Origin: Girardinichthys multiradiatus
Taxonomy: Eukaryota > Chordata > Actinopteri > Cyprinodontiformes > Goodeidae
Direction: 5' to 3'
DNA: 64,000 nucleotides
Assembly: GCF_021462225.1 (NCBI RefSeq)
Contig: NC_061794.1
Location: 20,511,284 to 20,575,283 of the forward strand
Part shown: in pieces, positions 52,901 to 62,399 of the stretch
Position numbering within the stretch: the stretch's first letter is position 1
Layout: every line of letters starts with the position of its first letter
Program-made: the position numbers and the translations under genes
The notes under the pieces: generated by a model
What the model was told of the DNA's origin: nothing
The model's database searches: none
What the model saw: the letters and a program-made list of their open reading frames with translations, nothing else

Positions 52901-55900
52901 TCTGAAATTTTGGCCATTAAGACTATGGTATTAAGTATGGTTACCATTAAAGCACTACAAGGTTTCCTATAATTCCTATGAAATCTGATTCTGGCTAAAC
53001 ATGTCAGCTGACAAAATTAACACTAAGGTAATTTAAAGACAATATCTGTTTTGCTATTTCAGCTTATTCCTATGACAGCCTGATTTTATTAGCTGTATTT
53101 ACAAACCCACAGCTGGACTTTCTCCCTGCCTGCAGCAGGTTCTGATGCTGAAGCAACAGAAATTGGTTGCAGAATTACCTTGGCATAATGTGTCAGATGA
53201 TGGTTAGGACATAAGTCCATTCAGTTTATATTGACGGTTTAAAGTAAAGGGAGAGGCATACATGATCAATAACAGGTATCCTCAAAGACATATGTGCTGA
53301 CACACACACAGCAGTCACCAAGATCTTGCTTTGAGTGAAAATGTTAAAATCTTTTCTGCATAAATAAGCTAAAATTTGACCTTAAAATTTTAAATGCCTA
53401 AAAAAGCTTTTGTTTATTCACAAATAGCGTGACATTTAATGACACCGGGGAGAGCTGAGCTGGTTTCCAGTAATGAAAACTACAGCTTTCCGCAGTATAA
53501 AGTTATCCAAAACATTATTGGCACTTGTCATGCTCATTTGAATATATCTGTACACAACACTGCTGAAATTTACTTTCAAACAACTGGAATATGAATTGTA
53601 ATGGGTATACTGGAGTATGGAAACCATAAATAAATTAAGTCTCGCTGTTACACCAGACATTCAGTGAAGTCTGGGCAATTAGTCTGGTTTGAGTGAATAA
53701 GCCATCAACTCAGTGCAGTCTTCAAAATGATTGTGAATCATTCTGAAGCCTAATTGCTAATTGAGGGGGGTTTTGCGGTGTTTCCTGATTGTTTGCAAAC
53801 TGTTTGAGCTTTTGGATTTATCTTAGTTTAACAAACAAAAACTTGAAATAATCTGTGGTTTGTGATTTGCTCCACTTGATCAGATTTAAAACAACTTTAA
53901 AGCCTATAAGGACAAGCTCATTTATGCATGAAACCTCTGGAGCTGACAGAGGGTTCTTTCTTTTTTACCATGATTGGAAAGGTAAACTAAAGGCAAAGAG
54001 ATGTTAAGACAGAAACCACAAAGTGTTTAGCACATTTATTTGGCCTCACAGTCAAGCCATTTTCTTGTATGATCATTTCTGTTGGAAAAACAACTTGCAT
54101 CCATCTGAAAGCACATCTAAAACCATGTCTGAAAAACCTATTGTGGGCCACTCCATCATTTTAAGACGGCAGAATGCAAATTGTTTAACTTGCGCATAAT
54201 TTATTTACATAGTCACAGTATTTCTACCGAATTGCATATGTGAAGAAAGTATTTCTCTGGTGTGAACTATTACATATTAAACATACTTGCTTTTATTGTG
54301 TTGGACTGTTTCAGACTGGACAGTTGTACAAGAACTACAAGTGACTGAAGTTATTGTGTAAGGAAGGACACTGTGATTGAAATTTCTTGCTCTGAGTACT
54401 TTACCTTTTTCTGACTCTTTTTACTTTAATCACTGCACAATTTTCTGTTCAACTGCACTAAACCAATGAAATGAAATGAGAGGGAAGTGGTGATTACAAC
54501 ATACTGTAGCACTACAGAGGAAGACGAAAGCATATAGTGATTAGTAAATCTAAATAAACCTAAATAAATACATTTTCCATAAGTTTACTTCACAGAGAAC
54601 ATTTATGGCTTTCTTGTGACTTCTCTGACATATCCACACCTTCATCAACATGCATGCATATAATTGTTGTTTGTGCATGTAAAGAAGCTATACAAGAGAA
54701 AAGAGAGTAAAACTAGGCTTCTGTTTGAACCCATTTGTAATTCAGAAAACTTGTGAAAAGGAATCACCAAACGGCATTTTAATAGAGCAGTGCTGTTGAC
54801 TCTGCTCTTTAGAAATACCTAGAAAATCCCCTGTACAGCAGAAGTGTGTGATTTTATTGGATTGAAATCTTGAACAAACCAAGCAGGGCTATGAGCTACT
54901 TTGAAAAACACTCATGAATTAAACATTGCAAGTACAAGAAGGCACTGAGCCTCATGTCTTACTTCCAGTGGCCATTGTCAATCAGCAAGCATCACATCTG
55001 TTCTACTTTCCTTAAATAAGAATTATGAAGTCACAAGTTCCTCCTGTTAATGTCATTTACAGTCAAAAGAGAGATGTTCGTTCTCCAGGTTCCATCGCAT
55101 TATTTCTCTTTATATTTGTCACCTTGCCCAAGCCTTGGCAACCCAGTATCTTTTATCTTTGAAACTTAAAAAATAAATCCCTGAGTTGGGTTTATGGGCT
55201 GTCGATGTTCTGCTTGAGTTGGAAACAGCTCTGACTGACAATGACATCAAAGTAAGCAAAGTTATTAAACTGTTTATTTAATGTCTAAAATGATGTTAAG
55301 ATGATTATATATTCATCCTGATTAATATTAGACAAAGTACTTAAGCAGGAGGCTGCCAGCACTTCGATGGCATAATGTTTTGCCCACAATGGTAACAAGC
55401 TCAAACACTAAATCTATGCTTTGTCCTTCGACCTCGTGTAACTTTGTTTATGCTCCATCGCAGGCTAAGTAAACCTGAACCCTGGGTTTATGTCACTGAA
55501 TACTGACTACGTGTCCGGAAGTCTTTCTGGATGATCAAGACTATCTACTTTCTGAGGAATTCATTTCCTTTCTACTGTCTTCGTTTGGATTCGCATCTAG
55601 CTGGCAGTTTCTTGCTACCTTCGCCTCCTGGACCAAGCCGCAAGCGTACCCTGTCCACCCTCCAACGTAAGCATCTGCACACCGAACTCATTCCTGTTTT
55701 GCTCCGAGCTCACACTGAACAGCACCTAAAGAACCTTCTACAAACCTGGATCCTGAAGGCCTCTTCCCCTGGCGACCTGACCACACCTATTTAGTAAGCT
55801 GTTCTCTTGTTTGCACTAATTCCTTGTTCTTAGTTCAACATTATTCAGTTCCCTATTTTTCACCAGTGCTCTTTCCTTCTTCCCATACAGTTGGAGAATC

Positions 55901-58900
55901 ATCCGTTACGTTCCTGATTATCTTTGTCACAATAAACATCCTTTACATATTCTGTTCTCCGGAGTGTTCTCTGTATGTGGGTCAGATCTATTGCAAACAA
56001 AATGACAAGATCATTATTTTATTCTACTGACAAAGTTATTTATGAGATAAAACTGTAAGATTTTTATATGAAACAAATCTTGTGTCTCATTAGAATGGAT
56101 ATTCTCTTCAATCAAAATACAAATTACGCTACAGTAAAAATAAAATAATTTTCTGTTACGTAATAACATCCCCACAGTCTTTAACAGCCGGATAGCAAAA
56201 AGTAATTTGTAGTTCTTCTATTTACCACTTAAATGGCAAATGTTTTTTAGACGAAGCACTTGGCTAACAAGTTAATTTTTAAAACCTTAGAGACTTTGAG
56301 GCAAAGACAATTGTTGTAAACTATTTTAGACAGGGATAGCAAAAAGACAGACACATGGTTTTTAGATGAATAAAAGTGTGGCATGCATATTTGCTCAGCT
56401 GGTCTGTGAAGACCACCAAGATTTGTTAGAGAGCATTAGTAAACAAAGGAACAGATCAGACGGGTCAGGGATAAAGTTGTGAAGATATTTAAGCAGAGTT
56501 AGGTAACAATATTCCAAGATTTCAACATCTAACAGAACTGTTGAATCCATTATTTGAAAAATGAAAACGGTTTAGCACAACCTACTAAGACATAGCCATC
56601 CACCTTAATGGATAGGCAGGGCAAAGAAAAAATAAAAGGAGGCAAGGAGCCCATGGCAATTCTAAAGGAGCTGCAGGGATCCACAGCTCAGGTAGGATGA
56701 TCTGTTGAAGGGAAAACTATCTCACCATTTGACCTTTGTGGAGAAGTGGAAAACTTTTAATTTCCTGAAAGAAACCCATAGAATACCCCTCTGCAGTGTG
56801 TCAAAATCCATATAGGGGACAAAGTAAACACGTGGAAGAAGGGGCTCTTAGATGAGACCAAAATTAAACTTGTTGGACTTCATGCAAATCCTTTGAATGT
56901 GTGGTGAAAAACTAAAACCCTTAATACACCATTATGAAACATGGTGGTGACAGCATCATGCTGTGGGAATGATTTTCTTCAGCAGGGAAAGTTGTTGAAC
57001 AAAGCCTGTTAGAGACTGTAAAACACTGAGTGGGTGGAGGTTCAGTTTCCGACATGAAGTTGATGTTTTAGAATAAGTTAGTCCTACATCTATTAGAGAA
57101 TATGTCAGGATTTTCCTTTCACTTTTCATTTATGTAGTATTTTGTGTTAGTCTATCACATCCAATCCCAAAAAAATACATTCAACTTTGTACCTTTTACA
57201 GAACAAAATGTGAAAAAATTCAAGAGATGTGAATAATTTTCCAAAGAACTCTAACAGTAAGAGTTCTTTGAACCTACAGAAAACGCAAAAAGGGAAATGC
57301 AGTTTTGACCAATCTGCCTGACAAGCTTTAAACATCACTTCTGTGTCCCAATCAGCTGTTCAACAATAGCCAAATAAAACACCCTGAAAAGAACAGCGAT
57401 CTTTGAAAAGCTTCCTAGTCCCCATTTACTTTATCAAACTCCCAGGGCTGTTTCATTCAAAAGTGTCAATGGACTGATGCCAAAATCTATTGTAGAGCAT
57501 GTCACAAAGACCTGCTCATTGTTAGACTTTAAACAGAGAAGCAGATAACAAGAGATTTTTGACAGAGACCAAGATTGAAAGGGACTTTTCAAAGGCTTTT
57601 GAGAATAGTCAGAATAATGTTTTTCCTCATTTAGAGAATAGAAACAAGATGAGCTGTATACCTCATAAAAAATAACTTGAGAAAAAGCAAATGTAAGAAA
57701 AATAATAATAACCAAATACCTAATAATAGTCTTATTATTACATATAGGTGCATGAAAATCTATTTGTAGATATAACAATAAATATATAAAAAGAAGAGGA
57801 AGAAACCTTTCACATATTATATTCTGATATTCAGAATTAAAAGGCTCAGAAAACACATTATTGTGAATACACATGTGCAAATGAACTTTAAAGGATAAAT
57901 ATAGTTAGGTGGAAATCAGTTTCTATTATATAAGATGGTGTGCTACAAAAACAATGTTTCCAAAGAAGATAAATAAAAACAAAAAGCATCCAGGGCTTTT
58001 TGAGGCTTCTTATAGGGATGTTTGAGAGTGATATTCTTGAAAGAAACTTCGATATCTTATATTACAAATAAGATAAAACATCAATTGGTTACTGGAGACA
58101 GCAAAATAGGAGGAACATGACAGTCAGAGGGGTACGAGGTTTTTCTCAAGTAAAGAACATAAAGAAGAGGAAGCCAAAAAAAAGGAGCTTTGATGTTGTT
58201 TAAATGCTTTTTGGTTTACTTGCTTTCTCTGCCCTTTAAGAAGTCTACACAAATAAATTATTGGATACAATAAATGTTACCTTTCATGTGTGAGTGCATC
58301 TGCTGGAACAATCACATGAGTCATAGGGCTTGTAATGTAGACTGAAAAACAACAAGATTTTAGGGCTTCAAATGTTTCCTCCCAAATTGTGGTGATGACA
58401 GTAACCGACAATTCCTCTTGCAATATCAATACCACGGAGTTCAGCAGCTGATCCACTTTTTAAAATCACATCCCAAATACGCGGCAAGCCTGAAAAGCCT
58501 GGAAACACCAGGGTTTACTTTGAGAAAAACCAAAGACCCAACAGGGTTTTTATCCAATTATGAGTTATTAGTAAAGAAACTGCCTTACTAAAAGAGGTAG
58601 AAGAGATGGAAAGACAGCTTAAAATCTAAAAAGATGGCCTTTTTGGATTGAACACATCTGTATAGATTTCAATACATATTTTCTATCTTTTGTAAATTCA
58701 CAGTGTGCCCTTTGTGCATTTAAACATATTTCTACTGCTAGATGGCTGTAACAGCAATAGTTTTAATTCTCCTTGTAAATTATAATCTCTGTTAATCGGT
58801 TTTAAAGTTAATTCAGTAAGATTTAAAACAGTGACAATCATTTTTTTATGCCATATTATAGCGTTCTTTCTATGTTTGACCATCTGTCGTCTCTTTGGAC

Positions 58901-61280
58901 TGTTCTTCTACTCAACAGATTAAAATCTTGTAAGATTGACAGGGCAGACAGAAAAAAAAAACGATTTTGAAGCTGTCATCTGCAGCTAAGAGATGGAACC
59001 TAAAATAGCAAACCCTCTAAGGCCTTTGGGTTCCTGCAGAATCTTACTACAATCCCTTCCTCGGTGATAGCTCAGTCCAGTCTCTGAACCTCAACAGCCT
59101 GTGGCTCCTTCTAGAAACATAAATATCCACTTGCCCTGCTTTGTTGTACATTCAGTTTGAATGTGCATCAAATCGATGCAAGATAATATAATGTAATGTG
59201 GTTGGCAATGTATTTGTCCGAGGCTTACTCTGTGGTGGAGCTTACATTCATTCTTTTTCTTTTGTGCTAGTTTCTTTATCTATGTGTAATGTGTTCCACA
59301 TCATTTTCCTTTAATCCATGTTTTACCTTTTGCTGAAGATACCGTCTTTTGCCTGACTTACAGTCTCAACAACCACAGAGGCACAGGTCTCAACAGTCTT
59401 GTGTGGACATTCTTAGAAGAATCCGATGGCTCTCTTGGTAATCTCACATTAGTATAGATACTTGAAGCTGCTGTGAATATTCCACACGCCACCTAATCCA
59501 CCTCAAAACCACAGTGATCAACGGTGAGCACTGCTACTATGTCCATTTGCAATCAGTGACATTACTATGGAGCCAGTCAAAAGCACAAAAAACTGTAGTC
59601 TCTTACATGCATGTGTACGTGCTGCTGTGTATATTTTGTCCATTGAAATGCACACCACATTTTGTGCATCCTTGGTCAGTTGGCTGCCTCCCGAGAAGTT
59701 GGCCATGCAGCTTCTCCTCCATAAGAAATCATTATTTTCATACGCAAAGGTTGTCTTTATCTAGATCAAAAACTGAAAAGATTCTGCCTCACAGCACATG
59801 GATTCAAAACCAAACTTTTCTTCCTCAAGCGAGTTTGTCCACCATGGAAGCCATTCACTACACTTCATCTACACAGTAAAGAAAATAAAACTAGGCTAAT
59901 TCAACTAAATTTGTGGTGAAATTTGTTATTGCCATCTTTGATGATTTCATATATAAGTCAGGTCACAACGTTTATTTGTTAACTACAAAATAAACTGCTC
60001 ATGCACATTGGTCCAACACTTTTGATGTAAAAACAGAATGAGTGTAATATCTGTCAAATCACTCTGCAGGGAACCATAAAAACAAATGGCTTGCCCAGAA
60101 AATTGTGCCTTCTTTTTAAGCACCAGTTAGGTGCTGTAAAATTTTGAAATAGTGAAAGAATCTTATTATTTAAAAATTGTAGCACCAGTTCCAAGAAGTG
60201 TATTACCAAATTCAAACTGCTGATATTAAATAATAAAACTGCTATTTTACTACTATGAAAATTTCTCTCTCTCTTGTTCAGCTGTACAACTTCAAGAAGC
60301 AACACAAAAATAAAGGAAAGAGGACTCCCATCTATAAGCAAAGTCTGCTATTTGAGAACATCACAGTTGATGATCAAAGACCAGAGATGAATGCAACTAA
60401 AGGTTTATATCAGCAATTTTCAACAGCTATAAGCTATGCCTCACACCCAGGATAATAGTCCTGTGTCTAGAGGAGTCCCTCAGAATCGAGGGGTTTTCCC
60501 AGCATGCGTGCTTCTATAGTACAATGAACTACAACTCGTATACTGGATTCTCTATATCAAAACAACTTCAACATAATTTAAAAAATTTTTTAGCACCAAA
60601 TGTCAGTAACATCTTGACAAGAATTCCTAAACAACATTAACTATTTTCAAGTGGTTAAATGTTGTATAATCCATGTAGGTCATATCATATCTATTGTATC
60701 TTCCTGCTTATCCTTTATTATTAACAATATCAAACCAAATAATCAGATCAGTGCTGACCACTTTGAAACACTAGGACATATTGCTAAAATGTAATTCTTT
60801 TTTCAAAATTGAATAAGGTAAAACAAATGTTTATACATTTTTGTTTGTGTGTATTGATTGAAACAGAATGAAACGTACCAAAACTTGAGTTTTGTTTACC
60901 TTTACATTTTATTTTAGCACAAATCGCTTTACTTTTAGTGTTTAGTTTGAACAAATGGATCAAAGAATGGTCAAAGATAGTGGTTCTACATTCCTCTTAT
61001 CGATATAAAACATGGTGTTCATTTGTTAAGCACAATATTAACATACATTTCTTGGAACTGTAACATGGGTAACATAATCAGTAAGCAAGGACTATCCAGT
61101 TAAAAATGCATTTAAATAAAGGCAAATGTGTAAAACCTGTACAATAACTTACCTTTAACCAGAAGGCTTCCAGAGCTGCTTGCCACTCCAAACTGGTTTC
61201 TGGCTACACATGTATAGATCCCAGCATCCATTTTAGTCACATTGGATAGCCGCAGGCTTCCGTTATCCAGCACCATCATT
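31844..61280 (-). CDS. Contactin (CNTN3/4/5/6 group; most CNTN3/CNTN4-like), 3' half of gene, 12 exons
   Basis: Contactins are GPI-anchored neural adhesion proteins with six Ig and four fibronectin III domains, acting in axon growth and synapse formation (family knowledge). Exons in transcript order: 61280-61153, 51557-51382, 46831-46714, 45442-45284, 45096-44947, 43124-43054, 41377-41143, 40858-40743, 40540-40354, 35678-35566, 32802-32634, 31935-31844. All junctions keep phase, giving about 571 codons from the end of Ig5 to the stop. Telling motifs are GPPGPP before FNIII-1, [45 protein letters not shown] and [15 protein letters not shown]-2 looks most like CNTN3 and FNIII-4 most like CNTN4, so I do not assign a paralogue. 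The first five Ig domains and the signal peptide are right of the window. Confidence 0.93.
32634..32802 (-). CDS. Contactin exon: second half of FNIII-4
   Basis: Starts after tcctgtag and encodes [20 protein letters not shown], then [20 protein letters not shown] and ITIPKIE. It ends at a gtggga donor in phase 1. Reading through this donor meets a stop within about 11 codons without any hydrophobic tail, which supports splicing to the exon at 31935. Confidence 0.93.
32803..35565. other. Contactin intron
   Basis: Holds the retroposon-like tail at 33235. C/T-rich stretches at about 34190-34400 and 34730-34900 (cctgcctgttctggcctcat) look like old LTR sequence but cannot be classified. Confidence 0.4.
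33235..33430. repeat. Dispersed retroposon-tail-like repeat
   Basis: ccgttttatttatatagcgc followed by caattcacaacatatgtcgt and ctcaaggcac is wording seen in many teleost introns as a retroposon 3' end. No coding part is present. Confidence 0.5.
35566..35678 (-). CDS. Contactin exon: first half of FNIII-4
   Basis: Acceptor gctactccag and donor gtaaag. Encodes [20 protein letters not shown] then [23 protein letters not shown] and NESEVTGYK are conserved across contactins. Confidence 0.95.
36508..37318 (-). mobile_element. Tc1-like element fragment with long transposase remnant (DD36E spacing)
   Basis: The end caggggttggacaatgaaac follows TA. The minus-strand frame from 37276 to 36560 (238 codons, continuing to about 37318 as [11 protein letters not shown]) encodes [48 protein letters not shown] and LNIIEPLW. 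There are 36 residues between the second Asp and the Glu, as in DD36E (Incomer-type) transposases. A block including the usual GGGSVMVWG is deleted, and the N-terminus and other inverted repeat are lost, so it is inactive. Confidence 0.85.
37334..37762 (+). repeat. Dispersed repeat B, copy 1 (LTR-like)
   Basis: Shares long stretches with 55600-56007: agctggcagtttcctgcttc, cgtaccctgtccaccctcca, ctggtgacctgaccgcacct, acgttcctgattat, ctccggagtgttct and a common end at atgaca. It has a polyadenylation-like aataaaat. The TG/CA-type end and the AATAAA suggest an LTR or retroelement tail, but no partner LTR is visible. Confidence 0.7.
37815..37926 (+). repeat. LINE 3'-tail-like fragment
   Basis: cttggcataaagctgattct followed by aattctaaag is a common fish LINE tail with a short (ATTCT) repeat. 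No coding part is seen. The 37926-38170 stretch after it contains an 81-codon minus-strand frame that I cannot identify. Confidence 0.4.
38173..39214 (-). mobile_element. Tc1-like transposon, frameshifted transposase
   Basis: The ends carry ggcactttattaggtacacc (left) and ggtgtacctaataatgtggc (right), inverted repeats. The minus strand encodes [40 protein letters not shown] and YFQQDNAPC, then after a frameshift [20 protein letters not shown]. Both ends and most motifs remain, but the frame is broken near the second catalytic Asp and in the N-terminal half. Confidence 0.85.
40354..40540 (-). CDS. Contactin exon: second half of FNIII-3
   Basis: Encodes [20 protein letters not shown], then [20 protein letters not shown] and [11 protein letters not shown]. 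The RAYNSAG.GP motif is the conserved F-G region of contactin FNIII-3. Acceptor tgtgtttag, donor gtaaga, ending in phase 1. Confidence 0.94.
40743..40858 (-). CDS. Contactin exon: first half of FNIII-3
   Basis: Completes a split Glu codon, then encodes [20 protein letters not shown] and [18 protein letters not shown]. The acceptor is tgtaattcag and the donor is gtcaga; it ends in phase 0. Confidence 0.92.
41143..41377 (-). CDS. Contactin exon: main part of FNIII-2
   Basis: Encodes [20 protein letters not shown], later [20 protein letters not shown] and [24 protein letters not shown] and FGYVVAFRP are contactin hallmarks; the LG..W and [16 protein letters not shown] wording is closest to CNTN3. 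Acceptor ctgcctccttag, donor gtgggt. Confidence 0.95.
41640..41830 (-). mobile_element. Very degenerate SINE copy
   Basis: cacatacactcacacctaat followed by ggcaacaaagagtggcaaat and taacctaacattcatgtttt resembles the body of the SINE at 14411. Both ends are lost. Confidence 0.5.
41831..43053. other. Contactin intron
   Basis: AT-rich; no supported feature. Confidence 0.5.
43054..43124 (-). CDS. Contactin exon: start of FNIII-2 with poly-Gly stretch
   Basis: A 71-nt exon after acceptor cctgttag with donor gtaagt. It encodes [20 protein letters not shown] then TWE. The glycine run between FNIII-1 and FNIII-2 is characteristic of contactins. Confidence 0.93.
43407..43430. repeat. (CTTT)n microsatellite
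   Basis: Five or six cttt units in a contactin intron. Confidence 0.85.
43431..44329. other. Contactin intron
   Basis: Unassigned DNA; no exon seen on either strand. Confidence 0.5.
44330..44790 (-). mobile_element. Degenerate transposase remnant (Tc1/mariner-like)
   Basis: Minus-strand translation shows [20 protein letters not shown], a decayed form of the WPA-SPDLNPI..-W motif around the last catalytic residue. Other parts are out of frame and no ends are recognised. Confidence 0.55.
44947..45096 (-). CDS. Contactin exon: second half of FNIII-1
   Basis: Encodes [20 protein letters not shown] then [20 protein letters not shown]. The PWV.YEFRV..N..G.GEPS pattern is the conserved G-strand half of contactin FNIII-1. 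Acceptor gtctctcag, donor gtatgt, phase 1 at both ends. Confidence 0.95.
45284..45442 (-). CDS. Contactin exon: GPPGPP hinge and first half of FNIII-1
   Basis: Follows atccttccag and ends at gtaggc; phase 1 at both ends. Encodes the GPPGPP hinge, then [20 protein letters not shown] and [17 protein letters not shown], a clear contactin FNIII-1 signature. Confidence 0.95.
45845..46222 (-). mobile_element. Near full-length copy of the tRNA-derived SINE
   Basis: Contains cacctaagggcaacttttca, aattaacctaacagtaagg, ggaggaagccggagtacctg, agaacatgcaaactccatgc and the tRNA-like end ccttcttgctgcaaggcagc in the order of the SINE at 14411, more diverged. It lies in the contactin intron between FNIII-1 and Ig6. 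Confidence 0.75.
46395..46690. mobile_element. Possible Tc1-like remnant
   Basis: atacagtgttggccacactt followed by gttggcagctctggtacagc resembles a Tc1 left end (cagtg.tggcc...ttggca). No transposase remnant or right end is certain. Confidence 0.35.
46714..46831 (-). CDS. Contactin exon: second half of Ig6
   Basis: Encodes [20 protein letters not shown] then [18 protein letters not shown]. It contains the closing Ig cysteine, and the final split Gly codon starts the GPPGPP hinge. The acceptor is atcgacag and the donor is gtaagg. The VGG-RSAGD junction is one residue shorter than I would expect from mammalian contactins. Confidence 0.9.
46832..50644. other. Contactin intron, mostly unique DNA
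   Basis: About 3.8 kb of AT-rich sequence with no recognised repeat. Open frames here (for example 47751-48023) have no protein-like features I can recognise. Confidence 0.5.
50645..51290 (+). mobile_element. Internally deleted Tc1-like transposon
   Basis: tttttatgaccacttggcag and gtgggtgggatatcttagtc mark the left part. gtgatggctagacaactggg, then ttcagcaggataatgtacac and gaatagtttgaagagcaaaa (the QQDN...EW motif) and caggacttgaaggatctgct follow in order. Most of the middle of the transposase gene is missing. Confidence 0.75.
51382..51557 (-). CDS. Contactin exon: first half of Ig6
   Basis: The 176-nt exon follows gtttacag and ends at gtgagt. It encodes [20 protein letters not shown] then [16 protein letters not shown], with the first Ig cysteine and the core tryptophan, and ends YFEKVGG. 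The VGESIVLPC motif is typical of CNTN3/4/5/6. Confidence 0.93.
51558..55599. other. Large contactin intron, left part
   Basis: Mostly unassigned. The region 51900-52280 is less AT-rich with overlapping open frames on both strands and no recognised product. 52320-52620 has C/T-rich LTR-like wording (gctccttggttccctgtgtg). Confidence 0.35.
55600..56007 (+). repeat. Dispersed repeat B, copy 2 (LTR-like)
   Basis: Same order of blocks as 37334-37762, ending at atgaca, with a clear cacaataaacatcc polyadenylation-type signal near 55930. Unclassified. Its association with retroelement LTRs is inferred from the layout only. Confidence 0.7.
56390..57240 (+). mobile_element. Degenerate Tc1-like transposon
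   Basis: acaatattccaagatttcaa and tccacagctcaggtagga parallel the remnant at 21738-22990. catggtggtgacagcatcat followed by gctgtgggaatgattttctt is the KHGG.SIMLW region. No intact ends. Confidence 0.65.
57241..61152. other. Large contactin intron, right part
   Basis: AT-rich. The one protein-like stretch is a minus-strand run of about 46 codons between about 58520 and 58360 (see the finding on it). No other supported feature. Confidence 0.4.
61153..61280 (-). CDS. Contactin exon: second half of Ig5
   Basis: The exon lies between acceptor ccctacag and donor gtaagt on the minus strand. It encodes [20 protein letters not shown] then [20 protein letters not shown], with the D.G.Y.C motif of an Ig fold. 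It starts by completing a split Arg codon and ends in phase 1. Confidence 0.9.
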
Positions 61281-62399
61281 CTGTAGGGGGATCAAAACAC
61301 TATATATTACCATTAGACTCAAAAGTGTCAAAAGTGGAATAGCAAATTCAAAGCCCAAAAAGGTTGCTTGTCAGTTTGATGTAAATGGAAGTTCTGTGTG
61401 AAGTGTTACAGTTTGATCTGTCACCACCAAGTTGATAAGAAAAGTGAAAAAAAAAAAATCATTTTATAGAGCAAAAGTCACATTTTAACTTAATGTCAAT
61501 GCTGACGGGGACCTACTGCGCATATCAAAAGTGCTGAAATGCTACTTTAGTACACAGAAAAATAAACCCACGTTTATATTTTTTAACTAAAACTTTCAAA
61601 ACTACATCTTTCAGCACTTGCAGGTGACATGTGGCACATTTTAAAGATAAATCTGCTAAAATGTAACTGTGATGTTTTGGCAAATGTTTTAATAGCTTGT
61701 AGGAAGAAATCCAATCACAACATTCATCTTGTTGTGTTTTCATTTGTTCGGTTGTTTCAGTCAAGGATGAAGAAAAGAAAATCAAAAAACACTTAAGAAG
61801 GTTGGGATCCTCAAATACCTAAGAAAACTAAATAATTTATGAAATTAAAATGCTTCATAGAGGTGCATCTCAAGGAGGTAATAACTGACTGCTTGATTTT
61901 GAAAATACATTATTTTACTCTTGGTAAAAAACCTAAGTCTATACTGAACGAAAAGCTACAATGAGAATTGAACAGCCTCCATTCGCTTAGACAGTGGAAC
62001 AAAAAGAACCAGCATTTAAATGAAAGTTAATAACTTTTCTAATTAAGTGTGTTTAAAAATTCTTGAATTTTATTTCCCTTTGAAGGTTTTGTGCTCTCAG
62101 TTATCAATGCATTTCAGCTGGTTTTAGGGAACATATTTTCCTTGATCTCTTTCTTTTGAAATTCATAATTACCAGAGGCAATCCATCACATCCCTAATCT
62201 ATTAAATCCTGTAAAAGGCTGTATAACTGCAACAGTTTGGTCCTTCTTCTTCTGTATTAGAAAGGTTACTTTTGAAATGTAAAAGGTTGAATTATTAAGC
62301 GCTGAGTATTAATAGTTATAGTATTTCATTACTATGCAAAGCCAATATAAATCAATATGACACATTGAGGTAATTCTTAACTATTAACATTGATATTCT

